Assembly (NCBI GenBank): GCA_019802505.1
Contig: JAFMOC010000030.1
Location: 2,193,501 to 2,257,500, forward strand
Reading direction: 5' to 3'
DNA from: Corydoras sp. C115
Lineage: Eukaryota; Chordata; Actinopteri; Siluriformes; Callichthyidae
Length of the DNA stretch: 64,000 bases
This document shows positions 36,201 to 51,031 of this stretch, in pieces. Within the stretch, counting starts at the first letter, position 1. Each line of letters opens with the position of its first letter. The translations under genes were made by a program, and so were the position numbers. A model generated the notes under the pieces. The model was not told the DNA's origin, did no database searches, and worked only from the letters and a program-made list of their open reading frames with translations.

Positions 36201-38834
36201 CACTGCCCCTTCATTATGGGAGGAAGTGGAGGAGGAGGTCTTTAACCAGAACAAAACAAAAGGGGATGACTAGAAGTTGGGAGTGCTGGGAATTAACGAA
36301 AACAAACATACCATTGGTTGGGTGTCGCGCAAATGAGATAGAAAATCTTTTTACAGCAGAACCACGCGTGGCCTCTGAGAAAGAGAAAAACAGGGACCTG
36401 AAATGTACAACAGCTAACAGAAAAGAGGGTTAGAAAAGGAAGAAGACAGTAGAAGTTAGAGGACATGCAGGAAAGGAAGCAAAGGAAAGGCGTGTTCGTT
36501 TCAGTGGGTTAGAAGTGTTGGAATTGAGTCGGGCAAGTTACGCAAATCATTTGAATAAAACTTTCCCGACAACTTTGGTTATTTGATATTCAAATGGCAG
36601 CAGGATGTCAAAATAAAGACTGTTTGAATAAGAAAATAGAGAAACCCACATTGGTGGGTTAGATTGCTGTGAAGCTGCAAGGATACCAATAGTTCTGCCA
36701 TGAGGTTTTAAATTGTGAATCTACCACAAAAAGCTATAAACACCCTATTTACCACTAATATTTGAGTGGTACAGAATTATTTTTAGATTACCTTGAAATT
36801 ATGTCTATAAGATGCCAATAGTGTTCTCGCTATTAGGGATGGATAACTGTAAAAACACAGATGTTTTGTTCAGGTAACCGGCCATGGGAAAAGATGAATT
36901 AATAAAGGTTATTATAATTATTCCAGCACATGGGTTGAGCGGTTTATATTTTTTATATTATGGTTTGACAGTACTGGATGTGCTGGTAGGGTGCTAACTC
37001 GAAGTTAAGATAACTATTACTACAGACTTATTTCATGCTGATTTCTTCATACTGTTTTGTAATGTTGGAAAAGTAATCATTATTACAACAGATCTCCCAA
37101 ACTTCACATTCCCAAAAAGTGCAACCACAATGGTAGCAATCCCAAGTCATTACAGCAGAATTATGACTTTATTATTTAAAAATGAGTACTCATATGTTAT
37201 CTCAAATGTTGTGCCATATTTTCAGGTCTTGTGTGGTCCACCTTACTCCTCTAGTCTCTTTTCAGTCAGTTTTGCCTGAAAGTCAGGAGTCTTTTCTCTT
37301 AAATTTAGGTATTATAATTGTCTGAAACCATAAAAAATGATTTTTCCAAACAGTCTTGTACATATAACGTCATATACATATTTACTGCAATAATTGTACA
37401 TAAATAAGATCAACAGTGACTTTATAATTGATTTATACAGGTCACTTATAACTCTTGGCTTTTGAATACTAATTTAATATAGTACTAAATTTGATTTTAG
37501 ACCAAAAATGATAATGATAAATGGCCATGATTACAAATTACTGCTACTGTTCTTTTATGTCCTGTTTTTACTGTTCCATTATGTCCACATATTTTAAGCA
37601 ACACAGAGTCATGCATGACCAGTTTAGTAGGACAAGACATTAGCGCCTATATATTTTTTTGCTGCATTGCACATTCTTAAATGTGCAAATTGCACAGGTT
37701 TAGACAAATAAATGGGTTAAATCCTAAAAGGTCTCATTTAGAATATAAGAGGTTAAGTTCTATCTTTAAATTATGTATTTGTGTATTCTTATATATTTGC
37801 ATTTTTATCTCTTATCATTTTAAAACAAAAAAAAAATACAAAAACAAAACAAATTAAATAAAATAAATAAAATCAAGCCCCAAAGAAACTTCACGGAACC
37901 AAATTCGAGACGTAAAATGACCAAAACTTCGACGACACAATCACAATGAGCAGAGGTTTCCCAGGACGTCTTACAAGAGGGGGAGGAAGGGCTCACCTTT
38001 TAAATTAAAGATGTGTGCGCATGTTTGCACATACCATCTAAGAAGGCAGAAGAGGTCAGCTTTTTACGGTGTGTGCGAGCATAATCTTGTAGGTTAGGGG
38101 CACTGGAGGAGCCTCCCAGCACCATGGTGCTAAACAGGCCAGCGCAATGAGACCCTGATGGAGTTAGAGAAGATACATACAGCAGTCGTGTGTTCCAGAA
38201 GCCACACCTCGCAACGCATGCAGCATGCACGTCAAAGAGATTCTTGCCACAGAAAGGTTTGTGCAGCCTCATTAAAGGCATCCCATAATGACAGTAATGC
38301 CATTTGCTCTTCTCACGAAAGGCAGACAGACAATCTCGAGAACCTGACAATCATGTCCACCACGCTCCACACACATTTCGTAATACAGTCAATTTTACAC
38401 AAGGCTTACTAATGACGTAAATGTACAATAGTTATGATAATATCTATTGTTCAACTTTATGAAAGGTGTTTAATGATTGACTGACATACAGGAAAATTGG
38501 ATAATTGGACAAAAGTTTAGAATAGATGCCCCAGATGCCACATTAGAAAAGAATTCCAAAATTGTTCTACAGCTACAGTTTGTACTGAAATAAAGATTAA
38601 ATTAGGTTTTGGCTCTTTAATGAATCCTGGATCCTGGACTTGGATCATTAAAATAATTTCATTTTAGACATCGTGTAAGTAATGTGCACACACAATTAAA
38701 AGTTTCTATATTTCTTTTTGACCTAGTTTGACCTACAACTTTATAAAATATCCAAACAGCTCTAAAAGACCAACAGAATCAAATATAACACATTTATAGC
38801 ATAAATATAAAAACCAAAATGTTCTCAAACTTTC

Positions 38835-38919
<85 letters not shown>

Positions 38920-41900
38920 AACACACATCTGTTGCATTGTCTTTCCCTTTAAATGTTACACAATGCCTGCAGTGTTGAATAATGATCACCTATTAAATAT
39001 GTATATTTTAAATTGTTTGTTATTTTCAGGTGAAACAAATGAAAATTTGCTTATAATGCAATAACGTAGAATTCTACTGTCATCTACAAACACCATAAAC
39101 TAAAACTAACTGAGATCATGATCAGATCAGACATCTTTTTTAAACATTCAAAAGGAATTGTATTTCACACTAAACTACTGTTGGCAGTAAACATGCATAC
39201 AAAGGACATTACCAGCATATATGAGACAAGCTGAGTCAGCACGCTTTTAGTTAATTGTGTGGCAAAAATCTTGGATATAAGCGATCAGATTATGCCAATC
39301 AAGAGCATACAACGTCAAATTCCACATCACACCTTTAGTAATGAATCATTAAGTGTCAATAGATTAACAGAGAGAGAGAGAGCAGCCTGTGCAAAAAAGA
39401 CACTCTGAAAAGTGATGAGGCCCAAAGCCATGACACAGAGTGAAGATTTGAAATGGATAGGCATCATTATTCATGGCTACACTTATTAATTCTTTGAGAA
39501 AACGTCGACTGAACAACATTATCACAAGGTCACATGATGCAAGACAACATGAAACCATAAAACATACTAGCAAAAAAACTAATGAATTACACACATCCTG
39601 TTTATGCTCCATGTTTTGTTTTTTTTAATGTTTGGTCATTTTTAAATGACCAAAAATTAATTTTTACAATTTTCCTACATTAGCAAACACAGACAATTTG
39701 AAGGAGAGATAGTTTACCTATTCCGGGTGTAAATTTCTGGTCTACGTGGAGTCTGCTTGGCCTTGTATGAGTGTTGTTCTCTGATAGAACCTGGAACAGC
39801 CATAAAAATAAAATAAAATATAAAAAATGTAAAAGGAAAAAAAAAAAAAAGAAATGTGTTAGCCATTCAAATTAGAAATAAAGAACACCAAGGAAACAAA
39901 TAATCTTTCACATTTAGAAACCTTCTGTATAAGACAAAGGCCTTTTCCAGACAGGCAGATGTTAAAAAGACACAAGGCAAATGTTAGTACAGGCAACAAT
40001 AACACCACCAAATGACACCATGAAAAGAAAATGGATCGTGCAACATCCCCATGGTCGGAGATTCCATTCCGTGCGAGACATTTGACTGGTACAGGATAAA
40101 GCATGAGACGGAGCTGGCATCAGAGATGCAGGAGAGAATGATAACAAGACATGGCAACAGTCTGCAGAGATTTCACAAATCAATATCTGCACAATGCGAA
40201 CTGAATAGGCACTTGCACCAGTGGTTTAAATAAAAACGGGTGGTGGAGGAGGGGGATATGGTAACTGTGGCAAATGTTTTCTTTTCACTTTATAAAGTTT
40301 CGTGCAAAACCAAGGAAAACTTTAAATGGCTGCATCCTCTCTGATTTGACAGCAGAATAGAAGGCAAAAGGTTTAAAGTCTGAGGGTTGACAGCGGAAGT
40401 GGGGTGATGTAAAAATGAAAGGTAGAGGTCCATCATGCCACCCTCATGCCTTGCTTGGCTTACCTGGAACCAACACAGGCCTCTCTGACTCTTTTAGTAA
40501 GCCTGACTGATGTTCTAATGTATTTTAACTTCGGCTCGCCATCACACAGACATGCTGCATATCAAAACTGGCATCTCCTATGAAACTACTTATACAATCG
40601 TTAAAAAACAAAGCCTATAAATAAAACTATATTTCATGACAAATCAGGTTACTTTATTATTTTATGAACATGTTAAACTGCTCATCAGACCACAGTTAGT
40701 AAAACTCGTGAGCTGACAACAAGGAGAGTAAAATATATTGTAGACAATATAAAAAAAAAAAAACATATCAGGCTACCTTTAAAAATGTTACACAAGTAAA
40801 TAAATCTTAAAGAGAAATGTTTGGTATTTTTAACCCTTCCCATTTTCTCTATTCTTTCTAAGTCCAAAAACGCAATGTACTCATTAAAAATTTGTACTCA
40901 TAAAATATCTATTACATTACAATTTGTGATTTAGCAGATGCTATTCCAACTTGATTGGGGTCAAAACACAGGGTGACGTACAGCATCCCTGGAGCAATGA
41001 GTAATGCTGAAACACTTAAAATTAGTTTGAAACTAGATTTCCTTCCTTTCTTCGAACCTACAAAGCCAAGGCAAAAGTCTAAACACCTTAAACCTTAACA
41101 CTTTCTGTATATGATTTAATAAAATACCAAACTTTCCCTTTGAATCGGATTTAAACTAAAACCAAACACAGACTGGGGGTTAAAATATCAACGCAGATAC
41201 AGCCTTTAAATCATGAAGGAGGCAAGCGCAAGGAAACTGGAAGGACAACCCAAAGATATTTACACCAGTCCTACTGCCACCGAGAGGAAGGGAGAGGTAT
41301 TGTTGGACACTGAAATGGAGCAGGTTGCTAAGGACAGCTAATGAGGGTCAGCAGATGAATGAAAAGAGCTACTGAGATGAATGTTCAGTGAATAACAGTA
41401 CATTTTTCTCAGTGCACAAGTCACCAATTACTTGCAGTGATTTAGCAGCTGGGTATCTAATTTAGTAGTTCTAAGAGGAAGCAAAGGGGAAAAAGCCAAC
41501 TACAGGACAGACTGAAGCGCTTATTAAGGATTCAGTGGTAAAGCTTTTGTGAATTGGCACTTTGTTGATTTGAAAGGCACTGTTAGGAAAGTGGTACTGA
41601 TTGAAAGATGGGAACACAGAAAGACCAGGTTATAAAAACAGACACTCAAAACAACTGAAAAACAATTTTTAAAAATGGGTATGGGCCATGACATGAGGCA
41701 TGTTTGAGCATTTGAAAAGAAGAGAAATGCACAACACTAAGGAACCAAATATGACTAGTTTTCAGAGTTGACTGTAAAAGGAGATGAAAGCTCTGTGGTC
41801 CAGACCTGCAGTCATGTCTTATAACTACTCAAAAAACCAAACAAGTCAGTTTTCACAGTGCTGAACAAAAGAACATGGAACAAAATTAAAACCATGCAAT

Positions 41901-42714
41901 GAATCCAGATTCCTCTATAGTTAGTCCATGAAACTGGACACGTCTAAAATGTTAAAGTGAAGTTTAAAATGTTGGTTGTGTCACAAATTGACTTTCAGAT
42001 TCCTCTTTAGATGAAAGAAAGAAAAAAAACAGTGGGGGAAAAAATGATGAAGGTAGTACTCTCTTTTGATTGATCTGCTGATTAGGTGTCCTTGCTGACT
42101 GCAGTCAGGTTTCTTGGGTGCGCATGAACAAGAAGTTAGCGGTTGTGAAGAATGAATTAAATTTGTAAAAACCTGTTGCCATGAGCCAAAAATACTGGAT
42201 GTGAAAGCCAGTGATTTGGGGGAGACAGGGGAGGAAGTTATTTGGTCCCCTGATCTGCGTCTTCGACGCCCAGTACCCACACCACAGGTGTAATGTATCC
42301 AGGTACCAATAGACTCAGGGCTAGACACACTCAGGGGGCTTTCTTCCTGGAAGTGAGAGAGTGGGCAGAAACAGCACAGTCATGCAACGTTAACAACAGT
42401 CCAGCTACGCGTTCCATCAACATTCACAACGTAGGCCCTTTGATAAAGGAGGACACAAACAAAAGGTGTGCTCATACTTTGCCAGTGGAAGTCTTGATAA
42501 AGTCTGTCTGCAAAGTGGACTAAAAAAGCGGCAAGAAAATAAATAAGGGGATAAATGAAAATGCACTACAGCACAAAGAAACTAAAATAACTTTAAACGT
42601 CTCTTCATACAGTGTTTATATTAAAAAGACTTCGAAAACCTCCTAACTCAAAAATAATTAATTATTAAACATACACAATTAAATTTCTCCAATTAGTTAT
42701 TTTCTATTAAAGCT

Positions 42715-42806
<92 letters not shown>

Positions 42807-43822
42807 TATATAAAAGAAATGAATTCTATTATTTGCATTAGTACCTTCTAATCTGACTTGAGATGAAAGTGTATTAGTTATTAATCTGACTCACTTCACA
42901 CCATCATTCTAGTTTAATTAGTAAAGAGAAGTTGCTGTTTTTAGATAATTTTTTTATATTTAATGATTTTAATTGGTCAAATTCTTCCTTTATTCATTAA
43001 TTAACTCAATTTGTTGGATTGCCTAGGATCTTTGTGCTGTTGTAGAATATTTGGGTTCAGCTTTAACGACTGGGCAGAAAATCAGATACACACACACAGA
43101 GCCCTTACCACGCTAGGAAATTTGTTTGATCTGCATCAAAACATGAGTCTCATTTTATATCAGAGTATATTTATCAAAAATAAAACATCTGGAAAGGCAT
43201 GGTTACTCATGTGCACTATATACGATTGTGCCAGTTACACAACAACCATAAAACAAACCAGGAAGGTTGTGTTGTAAGTGAGGAGACCCAGTCAGAAACA
43301 ACAATAATTTGGGTTATTTTTCTTAATAGTTTTAAGTCACCTCACTTAACTCACAAGCTCCTTTTATAAACCTATAATAAACTACCTATTTAAATAGTTG
43401 CATTGGAAAATTTAAATTTCACTGAGGAATATATTAAAACATTTATATAACATTTCTCAGACTGATGAACAGAACTCTTGTCTGTCCTCATGGTTGATGG
43501 TCATATTAACATTTTTTTAATGTTGCTTTACTTCTGTGTAAAAGTGATTACATGTTGAAATTCTTATTGTATTTTGTTTTTAAGGCTATTTGCTTGTACA
43601 AACATGCAATGATTATGTAGGCCCTGATAAATTAAAGTAAAGAAAGAAAACAGGGTTAACATATAAATCAATATTAAATGAAGATTAACTGTATGGTTTA
43701 GCATTGACCGCAAAATATTAACATTACATGCAGCAGTATTTACCCACAATTCATTATCCATCTTATCTATCCATATTTATTTATTTATACAGGGGGTGCA
43801 AAAGTAGGTATACCATTGTATG

Positions 43823-43900
<78 letters not shown>

Positions 43901-46900
43901 GATTAGTACTGTGTCTACCCGTGGGTCCCAAGATCCCATTTTAAGAACCGCTGATAGAAATAATACTATTGCAAAAAACACAACTTTTTCTGCAAAACAA
44001 AAATTTAGTTCCTCTGCACACAAATTTCAATCCATATTACCCATATTGGACATGCATGCTGGGGGTTCAAGTCATATTACTGTAGTATAAGATGAGTTAG
44101 TTTAAAGATGACCTACATTCATGAGTATATTTAAACAGAAATCATCCAGCAATCAGCAGGACAAAAACTATAACAGGATTTACAAAACAGCCTTCAGATC
44201 TATCAACTAAAGCTACATTTCTGCTCAAAATGCAAAAGAATTATGATTTCTATGGTTCTAGGAATTCTAAAGCATTAAGAATAGCTGGATTAACATAACA
44301 GCAGAATTAAGGACTGCAATTAAATGAGAAGCAAATCTGACAGGCCGTGCATCTAAATATAAATACCATGTGTTTTGTAGAAATACACAGATATGTACAA
44401 ATTTAAAATAACAGGATTGTTTTTGATACAGTGATACAGCATTCTAGAGTTTATAAGAAAAGTTTTCAGGAAAAAAAATAAAATGAATAAAAAATAAAAA
44501 AATAAAAGGACAAACTTTTAGTACTTACTTCTACAGAGCCAATTTTTTTAGAGCGTGGAAGAGGGGACTTCCGGTGAATATAGATAGGGTCAGACACCAT
44601 GGGTCTGAACATGACCAGGGCACGGTCCGGCTCGTCCCGCTTCAAACTGCTGGACTCCTCATCATCGTCGTTCTGCAACTTCTTTTTTGCGCCATCACTC
44701 TGAGACCAAAGCAGAGCTTTACATTTAGCCATTTTTACTATTGACCAAGTTTGGACTTATTACTGTATATAAAGACTCAGCAGTTCAAGATTTGGAGGGG
44801 TGGGAGGGATGAATTTATTTGGTTGAAGACCAGTGTTGGGTACAAAAGTATTAAAACACTTTCCTACATTCCACATTTAACAAATTCCTACAAACATCAC
44901 TTCTTGGTATTTTTACTTTAAATTGATTTGGGTGTGTACATTTTGAGAAATTAATGCAAGTAAAAAAAAAATTTTTTTTAAATCATGACTTGGCCCTCAC
45001 ATGGTTTATCCATCCATCCATCCATCATCTTCCGCTTTATCCTATATTAGGGTTGCGAGGGGGGGGGGGGGGGGACCTGCTCCATTTCATCCAGGGGAGA
45101 ACGTTTTGAGCGCTGGGCAGATACACCCAGGACAGGACACCAATCTATCACTGAACACACACACACTCTATATGGGGCAATTTGGAGAACTCAATTGAAT
45201 TGATCCATGTTTTTGGACTGTGGGAGGAAACCAGAGAACCCTGAGGAAACCCACATGGACATGGGGAGAACATGTAAACTCCACCCAGATGGGGATCCGA
45301 ACCGGGAATCCCTAGCACTGAGAGGCGAACGTGCTATACTCTAAGCCACCGTGCTATTTATCAAAAAAGATAAATAGAATAAATAGAGTATTTTTTTTCC
45401 ACTGATGCTTCACTTGTTTTTAGGGGGAGAGGGGGGGGGTTCAGATTTAGAACATTGTAAAACTTGTTTGGGAGAATGCACTTTTTTAAAAAAGTGCTAT
45501 ACAAGTCAACTGAACTTCAACTTAATGTTTTTTTATATTTTGAAACCAACAGCAGAAAAAATAGTATTGTGCGATCCATTTATTCACTAAGCTGCTTATT
45601 CTGCTTATGGTTTGCGGATGAGAAGGCCATCATCATGAATGGTGAAGAAATGTGCAACAACCTTGAAAAGGCTGATAGACCATGGCTAAACCAAAGCTAG
45701 GGGCAGTTTAGTAACTCAAACGTACCTGACCACAAATGAAAGATGAAGAACTCCACAGCAAACTCCACAGAGAATTGACCCTAACCTCCTACACAGAAGG
45801 TTACCCACTGTGCCAGTGTACCACTAATTTCATTTACAGTAAATGCATCACTACAATAACAACATTACGTAAACCAAATTAGTAAGTCTTCAAACTTTGT
45901 TCCGTACCTCTCTTGCTGCTGGCCTGTAGCCAAAACCTGATGGAAGATTTTTATCCTCCTCACAGCCCTTCGCTCCAGGACTGAAATGCAGTTCCACATG
46001 AAATCGCTCCTCTGATGAGGGATCCTAAAAACCACAAAATGGCACCATTAGACCAAAATCTAAATTGTTGGAACAGTTCTGCTGTCATGAAACTACATTT
46101 GTACCTTGTTAGGGTCCTCATAAAGCATGATGACAATCTGAGTCATGTAGTTCAGCTCACTGACCACTTTCAGGTATTCCATAGCCCTCTTCCACTGGTC
46201 GTCTTTGGTTTCCTAAATAAAAATAAATAAATTAATTAAAAAACAGTGCTAAAATGTTTCTATGTTCTAACAAAATGTTCTAACTGGTTAAATCATACTA
46301 TACAGACGCAAGTACTGGGACACTAACTCAGGCTTTTATAGGAAAGATCCTACAAGCATTACAATATATTAATGTCTGATGGCCTACATCACAGAGAGCT
46401 CCATAGCGTAGGATGGAGAGGAGAGAGTGCACATGGCTCTCGCTGGTGAAATACAGTCTGGTGCGCACATGACGTTCTGGAGACATGACTCCTCTGGAGT
46501 ACTGCAAACAGCAAATAAAGAAGCAGACTTAAACACGAGGTTCCGATTCTTTTTCAAATCAGATCACAGGTTTGGAGGGTGACCCTCAAAATGGACTACA
46601 CCTCTGCTTTAACGTTTCAAAAGTGAATTAGATAGCATATGTAAATGTGACGTCACTTTATATTTTCAAACTTTGAAAACACAAATACTTTGACGTACTG
46701 TAGAAAATTTAGTAAAAAAAAGTATTATTGTATACATTTTGTACCATATTGCATAACTTGAGAAATTCCTTTTATCAGAGGAAATATTAGACTAAACCCG
46801 AGAAATTTACAGTCTGGTTGCTCCTGTCTGCCCTGCATGAGGCCATAGGGATGAAATTTTACCCGGGGGGTTGTTTTTACAGGATGTTATAATAATAACA

Positions 46901-49900
46901 TAATAATAATAATAATTATTATTATTATTATTAGTAGTAGTAGTAGTAGTATTTTTATTATTAATAATAATAATAATAATAATAAGAGGACGGCACGGTG
47001 GCTTAGAGGTTAGCACGTTCTCCTCTCAGCGCTGGGGATTCCCGGTTCGAATTCCGATCTGGGTGGAGTTTCCATGTTCTCCGGTTTCCTCCCACAGTCC
47101 AAAAACATGGATCAAGGTCAATTGAATTCTCCAAATTGCCCCATATAGTGTGTGTCTGCGAGTGAGTGTGTGCCCAGCGATAGATTGGTGTCCTGTCCTG
47201 GGTGTATCTGCCCAGCGCCCAAAACGTTCTCCCCCTGAATGGGCATGGGGAACCCCCCCACAACCCTAATAGAAGATAAAGTGAAAGATAATGGATGGAT
47301 GGATAATAATAAGAAAACCCTTAAAATAAAACAATATGGAGGTTTTGCATTTATGACTTTCATGTTTAAATGAAATGTAATTTTAACCGAATCACTATAT
47401 CTTAAGATTCACAAATAAAGCAGAAAATAAAGAAGGTGGTTGGTGGATGATAAATAAGGATGTTTGCTATTGGATTGCAAGAATCTTAAAAACTGTTAAT
47501 TCCAGATTATTTTGGAGAAACACTAAAGGTTTTGAGTAAATCAAATCGATTCATTCATTTTGATCTGTTCGGTAGCTTACACTGGGTGAAGCTTATTGAC
47601 GGTGTCATCATCTTGCGTTCTCTGCAGGTCTGAGCGAATCTTGCGAATAAGAGGAGTGCAGTAGCCTTTGGCAATGTCCAGCTTCTCAGCCTGAGAGATA
47701 CCATATTCCTAAAATAAACAGGAAGCCAAACAGAATGGACTTTAGTTAAGAAGATGCTTCCTAAACTGACCAATCGAACCTGATGAAGGACCAATTAGCA
47801 GGTTTGTATTTGTATAGAAGCTGAGGTAGGCATGTTAAAGTCACCTGTGGAATGACAATGTCAGCGAGGGCTTTAGAAAGTCGATAAATCTCCATGGTGT
47901 TGTCCAGCTTAAGCAGGCTGTTGTGTTGCACGTCGTATTTGATGCAGTCGTAAATGTCAGGGATCTTGCTGATGTTGTAGCGACCATTCTTCATCTTGAA
48001 GTCTTTCTCCAGCTTGGACCAGCGGCGCAGCATCAGCTCCAGAGTTTCACTGTGGTACAGCTGTATGTCTGAACAGAGGAGAATTAATAAAGAACCGTTT
48101 TCCCTGCACAATAAGACTGCAAGCTTGTTTTCCTCAGAGGTGTCCCATCCACTTCTGAATTGGGTTGTTACCTGCTGATTTGGGGTCCTCCATCCTTTGT
48201 CTGATCTGCAATGTTAAATTCTGGATAAGGGAATAAACCTTATCACACGTCTTCACTGGGTTCTTAATCATCTGCATGGACTTCACCAACGATGCACTGG
48301 TGGTGGGAGCCAACTGAAATCGAGAAGAACAGAAGAGTAAACACATTAAGCAGTCTGTGGAATAAAACATAATCCCACTGAAAGATTTAAACAAGGAGAA
48401 CTGACTAAAGCATAAAGGAAAGAAGAAGATTTGAAATTCTTAAAGACACCTTTCTGACTCTGCAACATGTCCTTGTAAATGATGAAATCCTTTACTGATG
48501 GCTACTGTGTGAAGCTTCAACATTCTTCACTGTGAGAAGCAATAAACCAACCTTTTCAAAGTCCTCTGAGGTGAAGTCTCGGTCCTTCTGCAGGATGTCA
48601 TGCAGTCGAGCTTTGACTCGCTGCTGGCAGCTGCTTAGTGAGTCACTGTCGCTGTCCAGCAGGCCATTCATATTCGCACTCTTCACCATCTGCACCAGAA
48701 TAGGGGTCAACTCCCCCTCCAATGCCAGAAGACCCTACAGTTAAAACAACCACCATCTAGATTAGTAATGCGGTCACAATATTATTTACCTATACAGAAA
48801 ATCTTTAAGTAAAAAAATGCTAAGACAGGGAGGGGGGGGTCGGCATGAATCCAATCTGGGTGGAGTTTCCATGTTCTCCCCGTGTCCACGAGGGTTTCCT
48901 CCGGGTTCTCCGGGTTTCCTCCCATAGTCCAAAAACATGGATTCAAGGGCAATTGAATTCTCCAAATTGCCCCCTATACAGGTGTCTGTGTGAGTAAGTG
49001 TGTGCCCAGTGATAGATTGGCACCCTGTCCTCAAGTTCAAGTCATTTATTTATAGAGCGCTTTTTACAACATTACAAAGCAGCTTTACAGAATGAAAAGC
49101 CTTTAAACCCCCAAAGAGCAAGCCAAAGCAACAGTGGCAAGAAAAAACTCCCTGTAATGTTGTTATTTTAAGGAAGAAACCTTGGGAGGGCCAAGACTCA
49201 TGTTCCTTGAGCAGCCAGGCAGCATAAGTGTAGGATACTAACGTACAGATTGTGTCAAGATCGGGTAACTATATTCATTCATCCATTATCTTCCGCTTTA
49301 TTCTCTATTAGGGTCGCGGGGGGAGTTTCCCATGCCCATCCAGTGGAGAATGTTTTGGGTACTGGGAAGATACACCCAGGACAGGACACCAATCTATCAC
49401 TGGGCACACACTCACTCACACAGACACACTCTACATGGGGCATTTTGGACTTTTTAATTGACTTGATCCATGTTTTTGGACTGTGGGAGGAAACCGGAGA
49501 ACCCGGAGGAAACCCATGCGGACACAGGGAGAACATGGAAACTCCACCCAGATGGGGATTCGAACCAGGAATCCCAAGTGCTGAGTGGCGAACGTGCTAA
49601 CCACTAAACCACCGTGCCGCCCTTGACTATATTCAACAAATGGAAAAACTCTAAATGGAAAACTATATTTAAGATCAAGGGGGTCCTGAAGGACCGCCAG
49701 TCCAATTAATATCCAGATTCCATCCAGTACCATCCATCCTGGGTGTATCTGCCCAGCGCCTGAAACGTTCTCCCCTGTATGGGTATGGGGAACCCCCCCC
49801 CCCCCCACGACCCAAGTAGAGGATAAAGTGGAAGACGATGGATGATGGATGGATGGATGCTAAGACAACTTTTTAGGTAACTGGGTTATATTAGGAATAA

Positions 49901-50986
49901 AGGAAAGCTTTGGTAACAGGAATGATGGGAGTTACATAAAGCAGTTCAATTACATACAAGACTCTAGCACAATCAACACCCAACACCTGCTACAGGTCTG
50001 CACATGCTGTGGAGTTAATGAACTTTGTGCACCTTGGCAAACGCAGCTGCAGTCATTTGAACCCGACCCTCATCAGAGGCGTAGATCTTCAGGTCGTGTC
50101 GGTAGGTGCTGTGAAGTCGCAACAGGCCACATCCAGGAAAACCAGCATAGTCACCTGTGATGGACAAATTCATTTAACCTGTGTATTTCAACCACAAGGT
50201 GGTGCAACAGGCAGCACAGTCACCACACGACAAGGGCCTTGTAACTAATTCCATATTAAACTGCGATAGAAACAGTTACATTTAATCGTTGTGTGTAACA
50301 GTTATAGGTGTTTACGTCACGTTTCTTTGACTTAGGCTTAATTACACGTACAGTGAACATTAAAACAATATTACATCGCCTTGATTCGAGGTAGCCGTAA
50401 AGTGTAAAGTGACAGCAGGCAGGTGTTTTTCTATATGTACAATGTAGCGCAAACTGTAGCAAATAAATTTAAGCATATAAATACAGTATGGCCGGCACGG
50501 TGGCTTAGTGGTTAGCACGTTCGCCTCTCAGCGCTCGGGGTTCACGGTTCAAATCCCTATCTGGGTGAAGTTTCCATGTTCTCCCCGTGTGCGCGTGGGT
50601 TTCCTCCGGGTTCTCTGGTTTCCTCCCACAGTCCAAAAACATGGATCAAATCAATTGATTTCTCCAAAATTGCCCCATGTAGAGGGTGTCTGTGTGAGTG
50701 AGTGTGTGCCCAGCGATGGATTGGCGCCCTGTCCTGGGTTTATCTGCCCAGCGCCCGAGACGTTCTCCCCTGGATGGGCATGAGGAACCCCCCCCCGCAA
50801 CCCTAATAGAGGATAAAGCGGGAGATAATGAATGAAATACAGTATGGGCGGTTCGAATCCCCATTTGGGTGGAGTTTCCATCTTCTCCCCATGTCCATGT
50901 GGGTTTCCTCCGGGTTCTCCGGTTTCCTCCCACAGTCAAAAAACATGGATCAAATCAATTGAGTTCTCCAAATTGCCCCATATAGA

Positions 50987-51031
<45 letters not shown>

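Noticed and set aside
41981..42172. Read-through of ppip5k2 exon 42346-42173 into a longer open frame
   Set aside because: The sequence after TGGCAACAG diverges from the family, while splicing to 39790 restores it (VLSENN, then GSHCAGLFS). It could be a retained-intron isoform, but nothing shows that.
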